Source: Propionivibrio sp. (GTDB lineage Bacteria > Pseudomonadota > Gammaproteobacteria > Burkholderiales > Rhodocyclaceae). Taken from it: DNA of 45,676 nucleotides. The stretch is taken from NCBI RefSeq assembly GCF_017995515.1, contig NZ_JAGOIT010000017.1, positions 1 through 45,676 on the forward strand, read 5' to 3'. How positions within the stretch are numbered: position 1 is the stretch's first letter; each line of letters starts with the position of its first letter. The notes beneath the pieces were generated by a model that ran no database searches, was not told where the DNA came from, and saw only the letters and a list, made by a program, of their open reading frames with translations. Shown piece by piece: positions 39,737 through 45,676 of the stretch. Made by a program: the position numbers and the translations under genes.

Positions 39737-40657
39737 TCAGGGCAGAAAGGGCTTGCCGAGCGACGCCGGGAGGTTGTTCTGCAACAGGCGACGGTCGCGC
39801 GAGATGATCACCAGCACGACGATCGTCGCGACGTAGGGCAGCGCGGCGAGGAACTGCACCGGCAGCATGATGCCCAGCCCCTGCGCGTGGAACTGGAGGA
39901 TGGTGACGAAGCCGAACAGGTAGGCGCCGAGCAGCAGGCGGGTCGGCTTCCACGTCGCGAAAACAACGAGCGCGACGGCGATCCAGCCACGCCCGGCGCT
40001 CATGTTCTGCACCCAGAGCGGCGTATAGACCGTCGAAAGATAGGCGCCGGCGATGCCGGCCATCGCGCCGCCAAAGGCGACCGCGCCGAAGCGGATGAGG
40101 ATCACCGGGTAACCGATCGCGTGCGCTGCATCGGGCGACTCGCCGACCGCCTTGAGCAGCAGCCCCAGGCGCGTCTTGCTCAAGGTCCAGGCGACGCTGG
40201 CGAAGGCGACGACGGAGAGATACACCACCGCATCCTGCACGAAGAGGATCGGCCCGAGCACCGGGATCTTCGAGAGCAAGGGGATGGCGATCGGCTTCAA
40301 TCCGGGCAGGTTGTAGCTGATGTAGCTCTGTCCGACGAAGGCCGAGAGACCGACACCAAAGATGGTCAGCGCCAGGCCGCAGGCCGCCTGGTTGGCAGCG
40401 AGCGAGAGCGCGAAGAAGGCGAAGATCAGCACCGTCGCGGCGCCGGCGACGGCGCCTGCCGGCAGGCCGATCGCCGCACCGTAGCCGGTTTCGGCCGCCG
40501 CTGCAAAGCCGGCGATGGCGCCGACCAGCATCATGCCTTCGACGCCGAGGTTCATGACCCCCGTGCGCTCGGCGACGAGTTCGCCGAGACCCGCAAAGAT
40601 CAGCGGTGTCGCCGCGGCCAGCGTGCCGGCCAGGATGGGAATGAGATGTTCGATCAT
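39737..40657 (-). CDS. BMP-type ABC transporter permease (second)
   Basis: The 306-aa BPD_transp_2 family permease has about 8 membrane segments and the signature ERTGVMNLGVEGMMLVGA (about 30-47) typical of nucleoside/sugar permeases of this class. It lies 18 bp after the first permease. With the ATPase and first permease it forms the operon that should pair with the BMP protein at 37891. The exact substrate is not visible. Confidence 0.92.
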   Translation of the reverse strand: MIEHLIPILAGTLAAATPLIFAGLGELVAERTGVMNLGVEGMMLVGAIAGFAAAAETGYGAAIGLPAGAVAGAATVLIFAFFALSLAANQAACGLALTIFGVGLSAFVGQSYISYNLPGLKPIAIPLLSKIPVLGPILFVQDAVVYLSVVAFASVAWTLSKTRLGLLLKAVGESPDAAHAIGYPVILIRFGAVAFGGAMAGIAGAYLSTVYTPLWVQNMSAGRGWIAVALVVFATWKPTRLLLGAYLFGFVTILQFHAQGLGIMLPVQFLAALPYVATIVVLVIISRDRRLLQNNLPASLGKPFLP

Positions 40658-40675
40658 GTTGTTCTCTCGAGCGAA

Positions 40676-41731
40676 TCAGGCGGAACGACGCAGGCGGTTG
40701 TCGATGAAGACATCCGAGCCGAGCAGGAAGAAGAGCAGCATGCCCTGGAAGATCCCGGTAATCGCGAAAGGCATCTGCAAACCGACCTGCGCCGCTTCAC
40801 CGCCAAGGTAGATGAGCGCCATCAGGAAGCCGGCGAGGACGATCCCGAAGGCGTGCAGGCGACCGAGATAGGCGACGATGATCGCGGCAAAACCGTAGCC
40901 CGGCGAGATGTTGAGGTTGAGCTGCCCGACCGGCCCGGCAATTTCACCGACGCCGGCGAGCCCGGCGGTCATCCCCGACATGACGAGGCTGAACCAGACC
41001 GTTTGCCGCGCCGAAAAACCGGCGTAGCGCGAAGCGGCCGGCGCATGCCCGCCCACTTCGAGCTGGAAATGCATGAAGCTGCGCGCGTTGAATAGCCAGA
41101 AGGCGATGACGGCGAACAGCGTCATATAGACCGAAGTGTTGACGCGCGAATCCTCGAGCAGGATCGAGAACAGCGCGCTGTCGCCGAACATGATCGACTG
41201 CGGGAAATTCATGCCGCCCGGATCGCGCCACGGGCCGTGCACCATGTAGGAGAGGATGAAGGTCGCGACGTAGGTCAGCATCAGCGTGGTCAGCGTCTCC
41301 TGCGCGTTGAAGTGCGTGCGCAGCCAGGCCGGCAGCGCACCCCAGAGCGCACCGCCGATCGCGCCGGCCACCACCATCGCCGGAATCACCCACGCCGAGT
41401 CGCTGCCGTCCATGTAGATCGCGACGCCGCCGCCGAACAGTGCGCCGATGATCAACTGCCCTTCGGCGCCGATGTTGTAGATGCGGGCCTTGAAGCCGAT
41501 CGCCAACCCTTCGGCGATCAGGATCAACGGGCAGGCCTTGATCAGCAACTCGCTCCAGCCGTAGCTCGTTTCCATCGGCTGGATGAAGAAGACGTGGAAC
41601 GATTCGACAACCGGCTTGCCGAGCGCCCAGAAGAGCAGCGACCCGACGACCAGCGTCGCGGCAATGGCGATCAGCGGCGCCGTCCAGCGCATCACCTTCG
41701 ACGGGCGCGCACGCGGTTCAAGCAAGTGCAT
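40676..41731 (-). CDS. BMP-type ABC transporter permease (first)
   Basis: The 351-aa BPD_transp_2 family permease is longer than its partner. It has about 8-9 membrane segments; IGFKARIYNIGAEGQLIIGA (about 78-97) is the family loop and LGGEAAQVGLQMP lies near the end. It overlaps the ATPase gene by 14 bp, so translation is coupled. The two different permeases should form the heterodimeric channel. Confidence 0.92.
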   Translation of the reverse strand: MHLLEPRARPSKVMRWTAPLIAIAATLVVGSLLFWALGKPVVESFHVFFIQPMETSYGWSELLIKACPLILIAEGLAIGFKARIYNIGAEGQLIIGALFGGGVAIYMDGSDSAWVIPAMVVAGAIGGALWGALPAWLRTHFNAQETLTTLMLTYVATFILSYMVHGPWRDPGGMNFPQSIMFGDSALFSILLEDSRVNTSVYMTLFAVIAFWLFNARSFMHFQLEVGGHAPAASRYAGFSARQTVWFSLVMSGMTAGLAGVGEIAGPVGQLNLNISPGYGFAAIIVAYLGRLHAFGIVLAGFLMALIYLGGEAAQVGLQMPFAITGIFQGMLLFFLLGSDVFIDNRLRRSA

Positions 41732-43262
41732 GGCGTGCCTCCTTGTGCGCGGCTGCTTCGTCGAACAGGCCGGACATCATCATGCCCACGGTTTCCGCAT
41801 TCGTCTCGCTCTTCGGCATGGCCGGCGACAGCCGCCCTTGCGCCAGTACCGCAATGCGGTCGCTGATTTCGAACAATTCCTCCAACTCCTCCGAAATGAC
41901 CAGGATCGCCACGCCGTTGCGCGACAGGTCGAGCAGCGCCTGGCGCAGCACGGCCGAGGCGCCGACGTCGACGCCCCAGGTCGGCTGGGCGACGATCATC
42001 AATTTCGGCTTGAGCATGATCTCGCGCCCGACGATGAACTTCTGCAGATTGCCGCCGGACAGCGAACGCGCGTCGTCGGCATGGCCGCCGCAACGCACGT
42101 CGAAGCGGGCAACGCACTTCTCCGCGAACTCGCGCGCCTTGCTGTAGCGCACCAGCCCCCAGTACTTCATGCCCTTGCGGTGCGCCGTCAGCAGGGCATT
42201 GTGGCTGAGCGAAAAGGCCGGCACCGCGCCGCGCCCGAGGCGCTCTTCCGGCACGAAGACGAGCCCCTTGGAGCGCCGCTGCCCGGCGTTGAGATGGCCG
42301 ATCGGCACACCGTCGAGGTGAATCGCGTGTCGCTCGACCGTATCCTCGCCCGACAACGCCGCCATCAGCTCGGCCTGACCGTTGCCCGAAATGCCGGCGA
42401 TGCCGAGGATTTCGCCGGCGTTCACCGTCAATGAGACATCGACCAGATCGGTGCCGAAGGTGTCGTCCGAAACCAGGTGCAATCCCTCAACGGCCAGCAC
42501 CGTCCGCTGTTCGCCGGTAAAGGCGGGGGCCTGGCAGACCGGCAGCTCGCGGCCGATCATCATGCGCGCCAGGCTCGCCGGCGTTTCCTCGCGCGGCACG
42601 GCCTGGCCGGTGACCTTGCCGTGCCGGATAATCGTCGCGTGGTCGCACAAGGACTTGATTTCGTGCAACTTGTGGCTGATGTAGAGGATCGAGACGCCTT
42701 CGGAGGCCAGCTGGCGCAGCGTCTGGAACAAGGCCTCGACGGCCAGCGGCGTCAGCACCGAGGTCGGCTCGTCGAGGATCAGCACTTGCGGCTTCTGCAG
42801 CAGGCAGCGCACGATCTCGACGCGCTGCCGTTCGCCCACCGACAGGCTGTGCACCATCCGGTCCGGATCGAGCGGCAGTCCGTAGCGCTCGGAAACTTCC
42901 CGGACGCGCAGCGAAAGCCCCGGAATATCGAAGCGCTCGTCGAGCACCAGCGCGATGTTCTCGGCCACCGTCAGCGTCTCGAACAGCGAAAAATGCTGGA
43001 ACACCATGCCGATGCCCTGCCGCCGCGCCCGCGCCGGATTGGCGATGTTCACCTCGTGGCCGTTCAGGAGGATCGAACCCGAGTCGGCCTTGACCGCACC
43101 GTAGATGATCTTCATCAAGGTGCTCTTGCCGGCGCCGTTTTCACCGAGAACGGCGTGGATCTCGCCCGGCATCACCGACAAACTGACATCCGAACAGGCA
43201 ACGATACTGGGATAGCGCTTGGTAACGTTAAGCAGTTCCAAACGAGGAACGGGGGCGGTCAT
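41718..43262 (-). CDS. BMP-type ABC transporter ATP-binding protein (two ABC domains)
   Basis: The 514-aa protein carries two fused ABC domains. Domain 1 is complete: Walker A GENGAGKST, signature LSVGERQRV, Walker B VLILDEPTSVL. Domain 2 has a degenerate Walker A (GISGNGQAELM), the signature LSGGNLQK and a degenerate Walker B (IVAQPTWGVDVGA), as is normal for sugar/nucleoside transporters. I chose ATG 43262 (MTAPVPRLELL) with GGAG 5 bases upstream; the frame runs on to 43367 without conserved residues. First gene of the operon; a TATCAT lies upstream at 43359-43364. Confidence 0.94.
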   Translation of the reverse strand: MTAPVPRLELLNVTKRYPSIVACSDVSLSVMPGEIHAVLGENGAGKSTLMKIIYGAVKADSGSILLNGHEVNIANPARARRQGIGMVFQHFSLFETLTVAENIALVLDERFDIPGLSLRVREVSERYGLPLDPDRMVHSLSVGERQRVEIVRCLLQKPQVLILDEPTSVLTPLAVEALFQTLRQLASEGVSILYISHKLHEIKSLCDHATIIRHGKVTGQAVPREETPASLARMMIGRELPVCQAPAFTGEQRTVLAVEGLHLVSDDTFGTDLVDVSLTVNAGEILGIAGISGNGQAELMAALSGEDTVERHAIHLDGVPIGHLNAGQRRSKGLVFVPEERLGRGAVPAFSLSHNALLTAHRKGMKYWGLVRYSKAREFAEKCVARFDVRCGGHADDARSLSGGNLQKFIVGREIMLKPKLMIVAQPTWGVDVGASAVLRQALLDLSRNGVAILVISEELEELFEISDRIAVLAQGRLSPAMPKSETNAETVGMMMSGLFDEAAAHKEARHALA

Positions 43263-43622
43263 GCTTGCTCCGGCAGGAAATAGACGAACGGCCGGCCGAC
43301 GGGCACCCCGAATGAAAGGCGGACACCAGTCAAAACTGACCGAAAAATCAAAGGCCGAATGATACACGCTTGCCGCCCGGGACTCGACGCAAAATGGGCC
43401 TCACGGAAGCCTTCCGACGATGAAATGGCCTTTTCAATCAATCGCCTTCGCACCTTCAGCCCATCCGCCGAAGATCACCGGCAAATCGTCCATCGACTGA
43501 TCCACGCGCCCGAAATCACCCCCATATCCACAACAGATGGGAAGTCGCCGCCGGGGCGACCGCCTGATAGACTGGCGGCGATTTAAAACAAGTCGAGCCC
43601 CTCGCGAGCTCGGATGCCCTGA
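43263..43622. other. 360-bp gene-free stretch upstream of the transporter ATPase
   Basis: It contains the presumed ATPase promoter on the minus strand (TATCAT at 43359-43364, no good -35) and a small dyad GTCA-AAAC-TGAC at about 43331-43341. From about 43440 the sequence is anonymous and leads into the RM remnants. No coding frame is convincing. Confidence 0.5.
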
Positions 43623-43841
43623 GTGCCGAACCTTGGGTTGCTGCAATCGATGTCGCCTGGCGGGGACGGTATCTCGTGCCCATGGAAGGACAACGGTTAC
43701 CCGTCCGAGCGCGACATCAAGGGCCTGTTTGCCGACTTCGACACCACCAGCAACCACCTCGGCAATACCGTCAAGGGCAAGAACACCCGCCTGGCCGCCG
43801 TGCTCAAGGGAGTGGCCGAGATTGAGGGACAGGCCGCATGA
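43623..43841 (+). pseudogene. hsdM: Fragment of type I restriction-modification methyltransferase HsdM
   Basis: A 72-codon open frame whose second half (RDIKGLFADFDTTSN, then LGNTVKGKNTRLAAVLKGVAE) matches the helical N-terminal region of HsdM that precedes the methyltransferase domain. The catalytic NPPF region and everything after it are missing; the frame stops after EGQAA. The first 25 residues are not HsdM-like. It is a remnant, not a working enzyme. Confidence 0.7.
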
Positions 43842-43960
43842 TTCTCGCGAACAAGCTCAACATCACCGACCACATCGACGACCGCGCCTTGTACATGAAA
43901 AGCATCAACGTGAGCTATTTCTACGAAGGCTACAGCGAATTCAAGACCGAGGAGCTGTAG
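43838..43960 (+). pseudogene. Short frame between the hsdM and hsdS remnants, unrecognised
   Basis: A 40-codon frame overlapping the hsdM fragment stop as ATGA. Its first 11 residues (MILANKLNITD) resemble the start of Fic-family proteins often found inside type I RM operons; the rest (INVSYFYEGYSEFKTEEL) I cannot place. It is too short for a Fic domain. Likely a deletion product. Confidence 0.35.
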
Positions 43961-43962
43961 GC

Positions 43963-44080
43963 CATGAGCAGCGTGTTGTTCTGGAAAAGCCGCTGGATGG
44001 GGTTGCGGTCGAGTGGAGAATGCTTGGGGAAATTACCTTGCCCACGACCAATATCAGATGGCGTGATACCCCGAGTTCGA
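43963..44080 (+). pseudogene. hsdS: Fragment of type I restriction specificity subunit HsdS
   Basis: In one frame the residues LEKPLDGVAVEWRMLGEIT and LPTTNIRWRDT match the start of a target-recognition domain of HsdS. No start codon, upstream domain or second recognition domain is present. The similarity fades after RWRDT. The fragment is about 38 codons long. Confidence 0.6.
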
Positions 44081-44084
44081 CAGT

Positions 44085-44282
44085 TGGAGGCCAAAAACAG
44101 CGGTTTTTAACCGGCTTGCCGAGGCGTTCCGTGATGACGCCGGCAAAGCCAGGCATCGCACGCCGGTCACGCTCGGCCGGCTCGATCAGTTGAGCGGCAG
44201 TCTCGACGCGGTCATCTCCGGACTGCTGAAGGCCGCTGACCAAGTCATCAACAAAAACGCCATTTGTTCCGCGTTTCGTTAA
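44085..44282 (+). pseudogene. C-terminal open-frame remnant of unknown origin
   Basis: A frame in a different phase from the hsdS fragment reads FNRLAEAFRDDAGKARHRT then LDQLSGSLDAVISGLL and ends at TAA 44280-44282. It looks protein-like but has no start, and I do not recognise it. It overlaps the end of the response regulator gene on the other strand by 3 bp. Confidence 0.3.
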
Positions 44283-45371
44283 AAGAGATCAACTCCGGTC
44301 ATGCTCCGCACGGCAACGGGAGGGGCTTCATGCTTTTTTTCGAATGACTTTATCACCGGCATTGCCGGGATTACGATGCTCAGGATACTCGACAAACGAT
44401 CGCTAATGCCTCCCAGCGTTTCCTGCATATCCGAGCTAAAGTCGTAGACGTCGGCCAGTTCCTCGGCCATGGACGTAACCACATCAAGGATTTCGTTTTC
44501 CTGCTGGAGCGTCATGCCGAGCGCTGCGAAAGCTGACATCAGGCGATTCTGCAGATCCACCGTCAGCGAGGAACCACGGTAGCGTGCCAGGTTGTACTTC
44601 TTTTCGTAGGACGTAACGGCTGCCTTCAACTCGGCGATCAGGCTCCCGACGGCCTGACGCGCCTGTCGGTTCTCCTCGCGTGTGGACAGCGAGGCCAGCT
44701 TGGCATTGGCGCTCTCGCCGGCAATCGCCAGGTTGTCGCGGATACGCCCGCACAGATCGGGATCGTCGATCGGCACATTGCTGACCAGCACCGTGACATG
44801 CTCGAAGTTGTAGGCGGCCTGCCGCTTGAACTCGAAAATTCTCCCCATTTTCCGCACGTGCTTGATCACCGACACGTCGAGCGGCCAGTTGTCGCCGTGA
44901 TGGCTGATGGTCAACTCGTCGTTGCCCATCCGCACCTGAATGGCACTCTGCAGCTGGTAGGCGCGCATCAGCGCCGCAAGTTCGTCGGCAACGGCACGCG
45001 GTGTATCGGACGTATTTTGCGCACGCAGGAACTTGATCAGCACGGCGAATTCGTCGAGGTTCGACAGTACCAGCGAGGAGAGTGTGTCCGATTCGACCGC
45101 GCGCTTGTACAGCGAACGATGTTCCAGACTGATCCGTTGCGCAGCGTCAACCTTCCGCGTCAGTTCGATCAGGTTGACCGGCTTGCTGATGAAATCAATG
45201 CCTCCGGCATCGTAACCTTCAAGCTTCGACTCCAGATCGTCAAAGCCTGACACGAAAATCACCGGGACGTTCTCCAGCCCTGCGATGCCGTGAATGCGCC
45301 GGCACAGCGCAAAACCATTTTCGTCAGGAAGGCAGACATCAAGTAACAAAATACCAGGCTTGCCCTCCCCC
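44279..45371 (-). pseudogene. Response regulator truncated at the N-terminus by the terminal repeat
   Basis: The reading frame encodes the last two thirds of a receiver domain: the phospho-acceptor Asp in ILLLDVCLPDENGF, the Thr/Ser switch region IFVSGFDD and the conserved Lys in FISKPVNL. The first beta strand and the acidic Asp pair are missing. Upstream the frame meets a stop (TGA) within the repeat, so nothing is left of the start; a TTG at 45373 is the only formal start. A 290-residue C-terminal part (an alpha/beta module with VTVLVSNVPIDDPDLCGRIR, then helical) has no output domain I can name. The intact gene would be about 30-60 codons longer. Confidence 0.75.
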
Positions 45372-45495
45372 AATCCTCATGACTTAGCACTTTGTCATGG
45401 TGCGGATTTGTAGGCATGAGACTTGTGGGGTTTGGGTCGAATCGGTCGCGGTCGGTTTCGATTGGGGATGAATTTTTGAAGGTTTTTGACGATTT
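45369..45495. repeat. Terminal inverted repeat, right copy (perfect match to 1-127)
   Basis: Reverse complement of 1-127 with no mismatch that I can find. It breaks the response regulator gene. Confidence 0.9.
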
Positions 45496-45676
45496 CGGAG
45501 AAGAGACTGGCGACGAGTCGGCCGGTCAGGCGAAGGCGACCGGAGAGCACCTGGTGTTGCCGGCTGCGCAAATCCGTAGAAATTTGGCGGCATAGAATGG
45601 CGGCTGAATTTGGCGTCGAGAGGTGCACGAAATTGGGGCCCATCGGGCCCCGTGTTTTGATGTCGCGGTTGTTCGC
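45496..45676. mobile_element. Interior of the terminal repeat element, partial
   Basis: This 181-bp continuation of the right repeat presumably lies beyond position 1 as well. It has no convincing coding frame; the two overlapping short frames are low-complexity and Arg-rich. It contains the hairpin at 45635-45651. Together with 45369-45495 it gives at least 308 bp of the element. I cannot assign an IS family. Confidence 0.4.
45635..45658 (+). terminator. Terminator-like hairpin in the terminal element
   Basis: GGGGCCC-ATC-GGGCCCC (45635-45651) followed by GTGTTTTGAT. It is a strong 7-bp GC stem with a weak T-tract, possibly protecting the element from, or ending, readthrough transcription. 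Confidence 0.55.

Noticed and set aside
39719-41095. 458-codon open frame on the plus strand
   Set aside because: Antisense to two well-supported permease genes; Glu/Arg/Asp-rich shadow.
43434-43757. 107-codon minus-strand frame upstream of the RM remnants
   Set aside because: It overlaps the better-supported hsdM-like fragment and has no conserved motif; its C-terminal stretch looks protein-like but is too short to call.
45392-45643. Short overlapping frames on both strands in the right repeat, considered as a transposase
   Set aside because: Neither frame shows a DDE, HUH or serine/tyrosine recombinase motif; both are low complexity and may be non-coding element ends.

Overview
The window is about 45.7 kb of GC-rich, almost fully coding bacterial chromosome. 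Gene content and order point to a betaproteobacterium, most likely of the Rhodocyclales (an inference from protein character and synteny, not a database result). Indicators are sspA-sspB downstream of petABC, a cytochrome b with PVWY instead of PEWY, dnaX-ebfC-recR, a long (400 aa) TrpS, rimP-nusA-infB-rbfA-truB-rpsO-pnp, and dksA facing a tRNA operon.

Layout. Positions 1-1101: the end of a terminal repeat, then ybiB. 1450-5317: petABC (cytochrome bc1), sspA and sspB, all on the minus strand. 5417-8067: dnaX-ebfC-recR. 8191-12326: typA and a YgiQ radical SAM gene. 12465-12764: a Pro-Arg-His tRNA operon with its own promoter and terminator. 13005-13430: dksA, divergent from the tRNAs. 13529-22375: the translation/transcription operon rimP to pnp (read right to left). 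22591-28333: rnm-yciO-M50 protease-trpS-scpA-scpB-rluB. 28437-34207: plus-strand genes for a methylmalonyl-CoA decarboxylase and the glycine cleavage system gcvT-gcvH-gcvP, with a tandem glycine riboswitch in front of gcvT. 34328-37544: a Gly/Asn-repeat secreted protein, a glutathione peroxidase, and a LysR regulator divergent from ferredoxin-NADP reductase. 37891-43262: a BMP-type nucleoside/nucleobase ABC transporter wrapped around a xanthine-guanine phosphoribosyltransferase. 43623-44282: scrambled remnants of a type I restriction-modification locus. 44279-45371: a response regulator cut off at its N-terminus by a second copy of the terminal repeat.

How it fits together. Most of the window is housekeeping: respiration, DNA replication and repair, ribosome maturation, tRNA supply, chromosome partition. 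The accessory signal is concentrated at the right end. Bases 1-127 are a perfect inverted copy of 45369-45495, so both ends run outward into the same repeat. 127 is also a common assembly k-mer, so the window is probably a whole contig bounded by a multicopy element. I found no CRISPR array, intact prophage or clearly new defence system. The best second-look items are the terminal repeat with the broken response regulator, the RM remnant, the glycine riboswitch leader, the roughly 190-bp inverted-repeat element behind fpr, the GTAG-headed REP hairpin next to the transporter genes, and several structured leaders.
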